This document shows, piece after piece, positions 8,541 through 16,140 of a DNA stretch of 64,000 bases. Each line of letters begins with the position of its first letter. The stretch's first letter is position 1. The notes beneath the pieces are model-generated. The model made no database searches. It was not told where the DNA came from and was given only the letters and a program-made list of their open reading frames with translations. The stretch is from Larkinella punicea (GTDB taxonomy: Bacteria; Bacteroidota; Bacteroidia; Cytophagales; Spirosomataceae): NCBI RefSeq assembly GCF_003334855.1, contig NZ_QOWE01000003.1, positions 310,001 to 374,000 of the forward strand, given 5' to 3'. The position numbers and the translations under genes were made by a program.

Positions 8541-10739
8541 TTGGAACAGAAGATCCTTTTTATTACCCCGCCTTTCACGCAGCTCAACACGCCGTATCCG
8601 GCCACGGCTTACCTGAAAGGCTTTCTGAATACGAAAGGGTTTCGTTCGCATCAGGCTGATCTGGGTATTGAGGTAATTCTGGATCTGTTTTCGGGAAAAG
8701 GTTTGCGGACGTTGTTTGCCGAACTGGACGCTTCAGATGCCGAACTGTCTGAGAATAGCTTTCGCATTTTTTCGCTCCGCGACGATTACATCAGCACCAT
8801 CGACCCGGTGATCCGGTTTTTGCAAAATAAAAATCCAACGCTGGCCCACAGCATTTGTGATCGTTCTTATTTGCCCGAAGCGTCGCGGTTTGCCCAACTC
8901 GATGACCTGGACTGGGCGTTCGGCACGATGGGCATTCACGACAAAGCACGGCATCTGGCCACCCTGTACCTCGAAGACCTTGCCGATCTGATCACCGAAG
9001 CCGTCGATCCGCACTTTGGATTCAGCCGCTATGCCGAACGACTGGGACGCTCGGCCACGCACTTCGATGACCTTCATGCGGCTTTACAAGCTCCCGAAAC
9101 CCTGATTTCGTTAACTTTAACGAACCTGCTCGAACAACGGCTGCAGGCGTGGCAACCCACGGTGGTTTGTCTGACAGTTCCGTTTCCGGGAAATCTGTAC
9201 GGCGCGTTGAAATGTGGTCAGTATCTCAAGAAAAACCACCCCGAAATCGCCGTGATCATGGGGGGCGGGTATGCCAACACGGAACTCCGTTCGCTGAAGG
9301 AACCCCGGGTTTTCGATTACGTCGATTACATCTGCCTCGACGACGGCGAAGCGCCCTTGCTTTCGTTGCTGGATTATCTGGCGGGTCAGCGCGACCGGGC
9401 CGGTTTGAAGCGGGTCTATGCCCGAACGGATGGCGTCGTGACCTACCACAACCAGAACCGGGAGCGCGATGTAGCGCAGCGCGATACCGGCACGCCCGAC
9501 TACCGCGATCTGCGGCTGAATGACTATTTATCCGTCATCGAAATTGTCAATCCGATGCACCGGCTCTGGAGCGACGGTCGCTGGAACAAGCTGACGCTGG
9601 CGCACGGTTGTTACTGGGGAAAATGTTCATTTTGCGACGTTTCTTTAGACTACATCAAGCGGTATGAACCCCTGACAGCAGCCCTGCTTTGCGACCGCAT
9701 CGAAGAGATTATCGAACAAACCGGGCAGAACGGTTTTCACTTTGTGGACGAAGCGGCTCCGCCCGCTTTGATGCGCGATCTGGCCCTCGAAATTATTCGC
9801 CGGAAGCTGACGGTGGTGTGGTGGACCAACATCCGGTTTGAAAAAAACTTCACGCCTGACCTCTGCCAGTTGCTGAAACTGTCGGGCTGCATTGCGGTTT
9901 CGGGCGGGCTGGAAGTGGCGTCGGATCGCTTGCTCGAACGCATGAAAAAAGGCGTTACGGTGGCGCAGGTGGCGCGGGTTGCCGACGGTTTCACGCAGGC
10001 CGGCATCATGGTTCATGCATACCTGATGTACGGTTTTCCGACGCAAACGGCGCAGGAAACCATCGATTCGCTGGAAATGGTGCGGCAATTGTTCGAAATC
10101 GGGATTGTGCAGTCGGGGTTCTGGCACCGGTTTGCGATGACGGCTCACAGCCCGGTGGGGCTGCATCCGGCGGGTTTCGACGTTCAACGGATTGGCCCCG
10201 ACACTGGTTTGTTTGCCGACAACGACCTGGACCACGACGACCCCCTGGGGGCCGATCACAGCCGGTTTTCGGAGGGCTTGCGGAAGTCGCTTTTTAACTA
10301 TATGCACGGCGTCGCTTTTGAGTTTCCGCTCAAAAAGTGGTTTGATTTCAAAACACCTCCGACCAGCATTCCGCCGAAGTATATTGAGCAGAGTATCCGT
10401 CAATTGCCGGACAGTGAGTTTCGTTCCAATGCGATGGTGATCTGGCCGGGAAGTTTGCCGGTCGTATCCATTCTGGAAGTTAAAAAAGGCAGTAAAATAG
10501 CGGAAGTGGCCGAGTTGGTTTTCTACACGAAAAAAAGTGAATGGGCGCTGGAAACGAGCGTTTCGGTGGGAGAGTGGCTGGAGGGCGCGATGCCTAAACT
10601 GGTGATTGGGAACCACGAACCCTACTCCCTCGACGGCTTGAAAGCGGACTTTGAAGCCGTCGGTTTAGGGAGTTTTGGGACCTTTATGCAGTCGGCAATC
10701 TGGCGAAATTTGCGTCAGAATGGACTGCTGATTGTTTGA
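8541..10739 (+). CDS. B12-binding-type radical SAM protein
   Basis: This 732-residue enzyme starts at a TTG giving MEQKILFITPPFTQLNTPYP, the usual opening of proteins with an N-terminal cobalamin-binding Rossmann-like domain (about 1-310; IMGGGYANTELRS, YICLDDGE). The radical SAM core follows. Its cluster cysteines are in HGCYWGKCSFCD, spaced CX4CX2C instead of the usual CX3CX2C. Downstream SGGLEVASDRLLERMKKGVT and YLMYGFPTQTAQETIDS are core-barrel motifs for SAM binding. The last 200 residues are a poorly conserved accessory domain. Members methylate or rearrange lipids, peptides or other substrates; no precursor peptide or biosynthetic partner is next to it, so the substrate is unknown. Confidence 0.85.
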   Translation: MEQKILFITPPFTQLNTPYPATAYLKGFLNTKGFRSHQADLGIEVILDLFSGKGLRTLFAELDASDAELSENSFRIFSLRDDYISTIDPVIRFLQNKNPTLAHSICDRSYLPEASRFAQLDDLDWAFGTMGIHDKARHLATLYLEDLADLITEAVDPHFGFSRYAERLGRSATHFDDLHAALQAPETLISLTLTNLLEQRLQAWQPTVVCLTVPFPGNLYGALKCGQYLKKNHPEIAVIMGGGYANTELRSLKEPRVFDYVDYICLDDGEAPLLSLLDYLAGQRDRAGLKRVYARTDGVVTYHNQNRERDVAQRDTGTPDYRDLRLNDYLSVIEIVNPMHRLWSDGRWNKLTLAHGCYWGKCSFCDVSLDYIKRYEPLTAALLCDRIEEIIEQTGQNGFHFVDEAAPPALMRDLALEIIRRKLTVVWWTNIRFEKNFTPDLCQLLKLSGCIAVSGGLEVASDRLLERMKKGVTVAQVARVADGFTQAGIMVHAYLMYGFPTQTAQETIDSLEMVRQLFEIGIVQSGFWHRFAMTAHSPVGLHPAGFDVQRIGPDTGLFADNDLDHDDPLGADHSRFSEGLRKSLFNYMHGVAFEFPLKKWFDFKTPPTSIPPKYIEQSIRQLPDSEFRSNAMVIWPGSLPVVSILEVKKGSKIAEVAELVFYTKKSEWALETSVSVGEWLEGAMPKLVIGNHEPYSLDGLKADFEAVGLGSFGTFMQSAIWRNLRQNGLLIV

Positions 10740-10741
10740 GA

Positions 10742-10855
10742 TTAATAATCTTTTTTGTTGTCGCGTTTCGCCTGTTTGTCGGCCCGTTTTTCCTTCAACG
10801 TTTTCTCCGACGGTTTTTTTGCGCTTCCTTTTGTAGGTGCTTTTTGCTGTGCCAT
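10742..10855 (-). CDS. 37-residue lysine-rich small protein
   Basis: On the minus strand an ATG at 10855 opens a 37-codon frame ending TAA at 10742. It reads MAQQKAPTKGSAKKPSEKTL and then KEKRADKQAKRDNKKDY. Nearly half the residues are Lys or Arg, and it has no hydrophobic core, so it is probably disordered and binds nucleic acid or ribosomes. It fits exactly against the radical SAM stop, with 2 bases between. The composition is low-complexity, so chance cannot be excluded, but the clean start, tight fit and codon use argue for a real gene. I do not recognise a named family. Confidence 0.55.
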   Translation of the reverse strand: MAQQKAPTKGSAKKPSEKTLKEKRADKQAKRDNKKDY

Positions 10856-11049
10856 GGTTTTGGGGATTAGAAGTTGTAAATCGAAGGATGTACAGACTGG
10901 AAATCAATCCGGGTTTTATCCCTGTTCTCTTGTCTAACGTCTTTTCTCTTCAATCTGGCTTAAGATAGCCTTAAAAAACGAAAAAAAACTAGCATTGGCG
11001 ATTAATAAAGAAGATTTGCCCCGGAAAACCCGCGTTTCGCAACTTGGGC

Positions 11050-11057
11050 TATCTTTG
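11050..11057 (+). promoter_or_regulatory. -7 box upstream of the VF530 gene
   Basis: TATCTTTG matches TAnnTTTG and lies 26 bases before the ATG at 11084. A TTTG at 11015-11018 is too distant (31 bases) to be an ideal -33 box. Confidence 0.4.
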
Positions 11058-11083
11058 CAGCCGAATGTAACCGTTTTCTGACC

Positions 11084-11305
11084 ATGACCCCACTTCAGCC
11101 CAACAATCCGCTTCACGGCAAAACCCTCGAAAATATCCTGACGGAGTTGGTGGAACACTATGGCTGGGCGCGGTTGGGGCAACGCATCACCATCCGCTGT
11201 TTTACCGATAATCCGAGCATCAAATCCAGCCTGACGTTCCTGCGTAAAACACCCTGGGCGCGGCAGAAAGTAGAAGAGCTTTACCTAACCCTCAAAACCA
11301 AGTGA
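11084..11305 (+). CDS. VF530 family (DUF2132) small protein
   Basis: This 73-residue protein matches the VF530/DUF2132 pattern along its whole length: [22 protein letters not shown], then INIRC-like [26 protein letters not shown] and VEELYL at the end. The family is a compact helical fold of unknown function found across proteobacteria and Bacteroidota; a nucleic-acid-binding role has been suggested because of the conserved basic and aromatic residues. It is preceded by a -7 box and ends 10 bases before the glycosidase-like gene. They may share a transcript, although a functional link is not obvious. Confidence 0.85.
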   Translation: MTPLQPNNPLHGKTLENILTELVEHYGWARLGQRITIRCFTDNPSIKSSLTFLRKTPWARQKVEELYLTLKTK

Positions 11306-11315
11306 CCTGTTTTTT

Positions 11316-12233
11316 ATGAGAAAACCCTACCTGATCTTCCTGATTTCCACCTTATTTTTTGGCGGCATGGTGTCCGAAAAACCGGCTGCCGATCCCGAGT
11401 TTCCGGATGAACTCGTCCATTTTACACCCTACGAAAACAACCCGGTTTTTGCCGGTACGAAAGCATCCACCTGGGATCATCATATTCGGGAGCGGGGCTA
11501 CATTCTGCGGGAAGATAAGAACTGGTATCTGTGGTATACGGGTTATAAAGACGGAAAAAACACGACGAAATACCTGGGCCTGGCCACGTCTTCCGACGGG
11601 TTTACCTGGAAACGGCATCCGGAAAACCCCATTTATACCGCGGGTTGGGTGGAGGACATGTCGGTTGTAAAATCCGGCAGCACGTATTATATGTTCGCAG
11701 AAGGCAAAGATGACGTTGCCCACCTCCTGACGTCGACTGACCGCCTTCACTGGGAAGAACGCGGCCCGCTCGATATTCGCAGTGTCGACGGAAAACCGCT
11801 CAGTGCCGGGCCGTACGGGACGCCGGCCATCTGGAAGGAAGGCAGTGTCTGGTATTTATTTTATGAACGGAACGATGCTGCGGTTTGGCTGGCCACCTCC
11901 AAAGACTTGAAAAGCTGGAAGAACGTGCAGGATGAGCCGGTTTTGAAATGTGGGCCGGAAAAATACGACCAGTTTGCGGTGGCAACTAACCAGATTATCA
12001 AGTACAAAGGGCTTTACTATATGTACTATCACGCATCAGCTTTCAAAGACTGGCGGGAGTGGACGAACAACGTGGCGGTTTCGAAAGACCTGATTCACTG
12101 GAAGAAATACGCTAAAAACCCCATTATGGAAAAAAATACGTCGAGCGGATTTCTGGTTCACGACGGCTCGAGATACCGGCTTTATACGATGCATCCGGAC
12201 GTCCGGGTTTTTCTGCCCGCTTCTCAACCCTAA
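11316..12233 (+). CDS. Secreted five-bladed beta-propeller glycosidase-like protein
   Basis: A 305-residue protein with a signal peptide (MRKPYLIFLISTLFFGGMVS). The mature part repeats the GH43/GH32/GH130-type propeller blade signature: aromatic-rich strands such as NWYLWYTGYKDG, GSTYYMFAEGKDD, GSVWYLFYERND and GLYYMYYHASA, each followed by words like LATSSDGFTWKRHPENPI. A putative acidic catalytic set is present (for example TWDHHIRERGY, EDMSVVK, YERNDA), but I cannot assign the family number from sequence alone. It should act on oligosaccharides in the periplasm. It precedes a GH43-like gene by 27 bases, and the two are likely cotranscribed. Confidence 0.72.
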   Translation: MRKPYLIFLISTLFFGGMVSEKPAADPEFPDELVHFTPYENNPVFAGTKASTWDHHIRERGYILREDKNWYLWYTGYKDGKNTTKYLGLATSSDGFTWKRHPENPIYTAGWVEDMSVVKSGSTYYMFAEGKDDVAHLLTSTDRLHWEERGPLDIRSVDGKPLSAGPYGTPAIWKEGSVWYLFYERNDAAVWLATSKDLKSWKNVQDEPVLKCGPEKYDQFAVATNQIIKYKGLYYMYYHASAFKDWREWTNNVAVSKDLIHWKKYAKNPIMEKNTSSGFLVHDGSRYRLYTMHPDVRVFLPASQP

Positions 12234-12260
12234 CCAATTGATTCAAATTTCCCTATCCTG

Positions 12261-13268
12261 ATGAAACACTATATTCTGCTTGTCGCCTTCGTTTGTTCAT
12301 CTCTTTCAGTTTTTTCACAAGGTTCAACGGCTTCTCAATCCAATATTGGGAAAAAGCCGACATCTGGTAATCCGGTGTTTCCGGGCTGGTACGCCGATCC
12401 TGAAGGCATTATTCTGGGGAATAAATACTGGATTTATCCGACCTATTCGGCACCGTATAACCAGCAGGTTTTCATGGATGCGTTTTCGTCACCCGACCTC
12501 GTGAACTGGACGAAGCACAGCCGGATTATCGACACCACGGCCATCAAATGGGCCTGGCGAGCCATGTGGGCACCGGCCATCGTTGAAAAAGGCGGCAAGT
12601 ATTACCTGTTTTTCGGGGCCAATGACATTCAGAATGATCAGAAAGACGTGGGCGGTATTGGCGTGGCTGTGGCTGACAATCCGGCGGGACCGTTTAAGGA
12701 TTATCTGGGTAAACCGCTGATCGACAAGATCATCAACGGAGCGCAGCCCATCGACCAGTTTGTTTTCAAGGACAAAGATGGTCAATATTACATGATTTAC
12801 GGCGGCTGGCGGCACTGCAACATTGCCAAACTGAAAGACGATTTCACCGGATTTGTACCGTTTGCTGATGGTACGACGTTTAAGGAAATTACGCCTAAAG
12901 GCTACGTGGAAGGGCCGTTCATGTTCATTCGCAACGGCAAATACTACTTCATGTGGTCGGAAGGTGGCTGGACCGGCCCCAACTATTCCGTCGCCTACGC
13001 CATGGCGGATTCGCCGTTTGGCCCTTTCGAGCGGATCGATAAAATCCTCAAGCAGGACCCCAGCGTGGCAACCGGCGCGGGGCATCATTCGGTGATTCAG
13101 GTGCCGGGGAAAGATCAATGGTACATCGTGTATCACCGCCGTCCGCTAACGGAAACCGACGGCAACCACCGCGAAACCTGCATTGATATCATGGAATTTG
13201 ATGCGAAGGGATTGATTAAACCGGTGAAAATCACGGTAGAGGGCGTGAAACCACAGCCGTTGAAGTAG
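12261..13268 (+). CDS. Glycoside hydrolase family 43-like enzyme
   Basis: The 335-residue protein has a signal peptide (MKHYILLVAFVCSSLSVFSQ) and a five-bladed propeller typical of GH43. The likely catalytic base is Asp in PGWYADPEG (about residue 47), the pKa-modulating Asp lies in DQFVFKDKDGQYYM and the general acid Glu in GYVEGPFMFIRNGKYYFMWSEG. Other family words are WAPAIVEKGGKYYLFF and AGHHSVIQVPGKDQWYIVYHR. GH43 enzymes remove arabinose, xylose or galactose from plant polysaccharides; the exact specificity is not visible. The gene ends the glycosidase pair and is followed by an inverted repeat at 13280-13387. Confidence 0.85.
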   Translation: MKHYILLVAFVCSSLSVFSQGSTASQSNIGKKPTSGNPVFPGWYADPEGIILGNKYWIYPTYSAPYNQQVFMDAFSSPDLVNWTKHSRIIDTTAIKWAWRAMWAPAIVEKGGKYYLFFGANDIQNDQKDVGGIGVAVADNPAGPFKDYLGKPLIDKIINGAQPIDQFVFKDKDGQYYMIYGGWRHCNIAKLKDDFTGFVPFADGTTFKEITPKGYVEGPFMFIRNGKYYFMWSEGGWTGPNYSVAYAMADSPFGPFERIDKILKQDPSVATGAGHHSVIQVPGKDQWYIVYHRRPLTETDGNHRETCIDIMEFDAKGLIKPVKITVEGVKPQPLK

Positions 13269-13279
13269 CAGCGTTCAGT

Positions 13280-13387
13280 GTTCGTTATTCAGTGTTCAAT
13301 ATTCGGTGTTCAATATTCAATTTTTAAAAGTTAAGCCAAATCGAATATTGAATAACGAACACCGAATGTTGAATAGCAAATAACGAA
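13280..13387. repeat. Inverted repeat between convergent genes (GTTCGTTATTC words)
   Basis: Arms run from GTTCGTTATTCAGTGTTC at 13280 to the matching GAATAGCAAATAACGAAC ending at 13387. They pair over about 45 bases with several mismatches. Each arm is a tandem of variants of GTGTTCAATATTCG. It lies between the GH43 gene and the convergent membrane protein gene, and uses the same words as the repeat at 3663-3733. Confidence 0.72.
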
Positions 13388-13394
13388 CCCGCGA

Positions 13395-13766
13395 TCATTT
13401 ACCGACCGCCCGTTTCAAAATGCCGCCGACGAAACTTCCCAGAAAGGTGAGGAAAATGGAACCATAGAGGCAGAAAAGCTCCAGTTCCTGTTTGCCGCCG
13501 TTTTCGGGAGCCGCCGTAAAAAAGGTATACCCAACCCACAGAAAAACCGCTTGTAAAACCGCCAGGATCCAGCCTTTCCGGGGTTCCAGAAAACCGATGA
13601 TGGCAGCACTGACAGCCGCCAGAAAATAGGGCCAGTGTACCACATCCGCCCATTTGATCACAAACAGCAGCAGCGCACTGTTGGCCAGCACCAACAGGGT
13701 GTTGATGATGAGCCGCGTGTTGAAAAACGGTTCGCGGGCGTAGGAGCTTTCGGACGATTGTGGCAT
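13395..13766 (-). CDS. Small integral membrane protein
   Basis: The 123-residue protein has four likely membrane helices: LIINTLLVLANSALLLFVI, VHWPYFLAAVSAAIIGFL, GWILAVLQAVFLWVGYTFF and LFCLYGSIFLTFLGSFVGGI. A short polar N-terminus (MPQSSESSYAREPFFN) and basic C-terminus (KRAVGK) suggest both ends are cytoplasmic. It is not a family I recognise. The start lies 24 bases downstream of the DsbA-like gene stop, so the two genes may form an operon. Confidence 0.7.
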   Translation of the reverse strand: MPQSSESSYAREPFFNTRLIINTLLVLANSALLLFVIKWADVVHWPYFLAAVSAAIIGFLEPRKGWILAVLQAVFLWVGYTFFTAAPENGGKQELELFCLYGSIFLTFLGSFVGGILKRAVGK

Positions 13767-13790
13767 CTGGGTGGCTATTTTTTTGCGAAA

Positions 13791-14498
13791 TTAGTCACAA
13801 TTTCCATCCGGTGTACATACCGGACCGGCAATGGTTTCCGCTTCGGTCAGCGGGTTAACGTCTTTCCATTCACCGTACGACTTGATGAGCGCACCCAGAA
13901 AAGTCTCGGGGGCCTGCGCACCGGAAACGGCGTATTTCTGGTTGAAGACAAAAAAAGGAACGCCGGTAACGCCAACCTGCCGGGCTTCCCGAATGTCCGC
14001 TTTTACTTCGGCCGCAAACTGATCGGATTCCAGCACCTGTTCGACGTCAGGAGCCGCCAGACCGATGTCGGTTCCGAGTTGCAGCAGGGTGTCGTGATCG
14101 GCGGTATTGAGTCCTTCGGTAAAATACGCTTTGAATAGGCGTTCTTCCATATCGTCGCCTTTGCCCTGGGTTTTGGCGAGCTGCACCACGCGGTGGGCGT
14201 CGAAGGAATTGGCTACCACGGCTTTGTCGAAGTCGTAGTGCAGTCCTACTTCAGCGGCCATGTTGGTTACATAATCATTCATTTGCTTGGCATAGCCGAG
14301 CGTCCAGCCTTTGGCTTCGGCCAGGTATTCGGTAATGCTTTTATCCGGATTGGTCTCCTGAGCCGGATTGAGCTGAAAGCTTTTCCAGACAATCTCAATC
14401 GACTCTTTTTGGTCAAACTGCTCCAGAGCCGCTTCAAATTTGCGCTTTCCGATGTAGCAAAACGGACACATTACGTCCGACCAGATTTCAACTTTCAT
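13791..14498 (-). CDS. DsbA-family (FrnE-like) oxidoreductase
   Basis: A 235-residue thioredoxin-fold protein of the FrnE/2-hydroxychromene-2-carboxylate isomerase branch. The redox motif is CPFC at residues 11-14 in IWSDVMCPFCYIGKRKFE, the helical insertion follows, and the cis-Pro loop is in VTGVPFFVFNQKYAVSGAQ. There is no signal peptide, so unlike classical DsbA it works in the cytoplasm. FrnE-type proteins form or reshuffle disulfides and have been linked to oxidative stress in Deinococcus. A second Cys pair (CTPDGNC) near the C-terminus is notable and could supply an extra redox site. Confidence 0.87.
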   Translation of the reverse strand: MKVEIWSDVMCPFCYIGKRKFEAALEQFDQKESIEIVWKSFQLNPAQETNPDKSITEYLAEAKGWTLGYAKQMNDYVTNMAAEVGLHYDFDKAVVANSFDAHRVVQLAKTQGKGDDMEERLFKAYFTEGLNTADHDTLLQLGTDIGLAAPDVEQVLESDQFAAEVKADIREARQVGVTGVPFFVFNQKYAVSGAQAPETFLGALIKSYGEWKDVNPLTEAETIAGPVCTPDGNCD

Positions 14499-14645
14499 TT
14501 TCTTGGGTAGTTATAAAAAAACGAATTTATCTCAAATTCCGGGGAATCGAACGATTCCCGCCAACCATTACATGTTGTTACATCAATAAGGATTTGACGA
14601 GAAATTTGGTTCAGGAAATCGGTCATAATCCAACGATAGAGTTTA

Positions 14646-14751
14646 GCACTCCCGCATGTTACCCCTAAATCCCCTAAAGGGGACTTTCAGCACCCGGAGG
14701 ATTCGCGTCCAAGTCCCCTTTAGGGGATTTAGGGGTAACATGCGGGAGTGC
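14646..14751. repeat. Palindromic element family A, copy 1
   Basis: Two perfect 41-base arms (14646-14686 and 14711-14751) flank a 24-base loop. The inner 25 bases of each arm are the family core, beginning CCCCTAAATCCCCTAAAGGG; the outer 16 bases (GCACTCCCGCATGTTA) are specific to this copy yet still palindromic. The loop, read on the minus strand, starts GGACGCGAATCC and ends GTGCTGA, like the other copies. It occupies the 347-base gap between the divergent DsbA-like and Crp-like genes, the only copy between divergent genes. I see nothing else in this gap except a weak TACATTTA box at 14799. Confidence 0.9.
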
Positions 14752-14845
14752 AGCAGAATGACCCACGTAAGTCCTGGTTTTTTACTACGACCTTTTTGTA
14801 CATTTACTTCCGGAGTTGCCGGGGCAAAACCGCTTGATAACGGAC

Positions 14846-15439
14846 ATGAATGAAGTAGAGAAATCATTAGAAAGTCTGAAAAAAATGATTTTTCAGGCCG
14901 GTGAACTGAGTGACGTGGAGTGGGAGGCTTTTGCGCCTTGTTGGCATCCGGTCGACTACCGACGGAAAACCACGCTGACTACCGCCGGTGAAATCGAACG
15001 CTACCTGTATTATGTGGTCGAGGGCGTTCAGCGGGCGTATTATGTGGGGGAGGGGAAACGGGATGCCACGCTGATTTTTTCGTATAACGGCTCAATGTCG
15101 GGCATTATCGACTCGTTTCAATTGCAAAAACCGTCGCTGTATTACCTTGAAACCTTGACGACCAGCCGGTTGCTCCGGATTTCGTACGCAGATTTTAACC
15201 GGGTTCTCGGCACCTATCCGGCACTGGAACGCTGGGGACGCATCGGTACGGCGGCTGCGATGTCGGGCCTGATGGAGCGGTATATCGAACTGATGACGTT
15301 CAGTGCCGAGGAGAAATTTCGGGTGTTGCTGACCCGCAGCCCGCACGTCCTGCAACTGATTCCGCACAAGTATCTGGCGTCATACCTCGGTCTGGACCCC
15401 ACCACGTTCAGCAAGCTACTGGCTTCCGTCAAATTGTAG
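14846..15439 (+). CDS. Crp/Fnr-like transcriptional regulator
   Basis: Read from the ATG at 14846 the protein has 197 residues; a TTG 30 bases upstream is in frame but less likely. The N-terminal cyclic-nucleotide-binding-like beta-roll (about 15-120) includes YLYYVVEGVQRAYYV and a region around FSYNGSMSG in place of a proper cAMP phosphate-binding cassette, so cyclic nucleotide binding is doubtful. The C-terminal part (HKYLASYLGLDPTTFSKLLASVK) is the helix-turn-helix recognition region. Many such Bacteroidota regulators are autoregulated single-gene units. A weak promoter box TACATTTA lies at 14799-14806. Confidence 0.82.
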   Translation: MNEVEKSLESLKKMIFQAGELSDVEWEAFAPCWHPVDYRRKTTLTTAGEIERYLYYVVEGVQRAYYVGEGKRDATLIFSYNGSMSGIIDSFQLQKPSLYYLETLTTSRLLRISYADFNRVLGTYPALERWGRIGTAAAMSGLMERYIELMTFSAEEKFRVLLTRSPHVLQLIPHKYLASYLGLDPTTFSKLLASVKL

Positions 15440-15490
15440 CAGAGAACAAGAATCTTGGTCTGCGCCAACATTTTTTGGTAGGAACCGTCG

Positions 15491-15498
15491 TAGGTTTG
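15491..15498 (+). promoter_or_regulatory. -7 box upstream of the DinB-family gene
   Basis: TAGGTTTG matches TAnnTTTG and lies 21 bases before the ATG at 15520. The nearest upstream TTTG (15474-15477) is only 13 bases away, so the -33 box is uncertain. Confidence 0.35.
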
Positions 15499-15519
15499 TC
15501 TATATAAACGCCCGTAGCC

Positions 15520-16122
15520 ATGCCCGCTTTTCAACCCAATGACTTGCTCGGTCAGTTAGCCCGCGAAACGCAAACGCTCGTCGAACTGGTCCTAACGGAA
15601 TTCAGTCCGCTGTCAGTCGATGAGTTAAACCATCAACCGGCTCCGGATCGGTGGAGCATTGCGCAGTGCCTGGATCATCTAAACAGCTACGGGCATTACT
15701 ACCTGCCGCAGCTCGAAGCCGCCGTTTTGAAAGGCGAAAAAGAGTCGATTCGGGCTGCTTCGACATTTCGCAGCGGCTGGCTGGGCAACTACTTCGCCAA
15801 TTCAATGCGACCCAAGGCTGACGGTTCGATTGGGTTAAAAATGAAAGCCGTCAAGGAACACACGCCCGTTTCGAACCTGAACGCGTCGGCGGTTTTAGCG
15901 GTTTTTCTGGAACAGCAACACGCCCTGCTGGAACTGCTGGAACGCGCCAAAGTCGTGAATATTCAGAAACTCCGCATCCCCATTTCTATTGCCCGATTCA
16001 TTCGGCTTTCGGTGGGCGACACCTTCCGGTTTCTAATTGCGCACGAGCAAAGGCATGTGTTACAGGCCCGTCGTGTTTCCTCCGAGCTGATTCTTCGCCC
16101 GAACGTTTCGGTTGAATCGTAA
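15520..16122 (+). CDS. DinB family protein
   Basis: A 200-residue four-helix-bundle protein of the DinB_2 group. Metal-ligand histidines expected for the family are visible in QCLDHLNSYG (about residue 51) and in the C-terminal IAHEQRHVLQARR (two His, about 168 and 172). The motif DRWSIAQCLDHL is a hallmark. DinB-like proteins include DNA-damage-induced proteins and thiol-dependent metalloenzymes such as bacillithiol transferases; Bacteroidota make many, often using bacillithiol-like thiols. The specific substrate is unknown. It precedes the GntP gene by 18 bases and may be cotranscribed with it. Confidence 0.85.
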   Translation: MPAFQPNDLLGQLARETQTLVELVLTEFSPLSVDELNHQPAPDRWSIAQCLDHLNSYGHYYLPQLEAAVLKGEKESIRAASTFRSGWLGNYFANSMRPKADGSIGLKMKAVKEHTPVSNLNASAVLAVFLEQQHALLELLERAKVVNIQKLRIPISIARFIRLSVGDTFRFLIAHEQRHVLQARRVSSELILRPNVSVES

Positions 16123-16140
16123 TATTTCCTAAGTTTGGTC

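Noticed and set aside
9645-10616. A 323-codon frame on the strand opposite the radical SAM gene
   Set aside because: Rich in His, Arg and Gln as usual for antisense frames here; no domain is recognisable.
14816-14845. Upstream TTG start for the Crp-like regulator
   Set aside because: Adds ten residues of no conserved character; the ATG at 14846 fits better with the leader length.
14656-14853. An open frame running through the family A palindrome at 14646-14751
   Set aside because: It consists mostly of palindrome-derived residues and overlaps the regulator start; unlike the sulfatase case there is no conserved protein after it.
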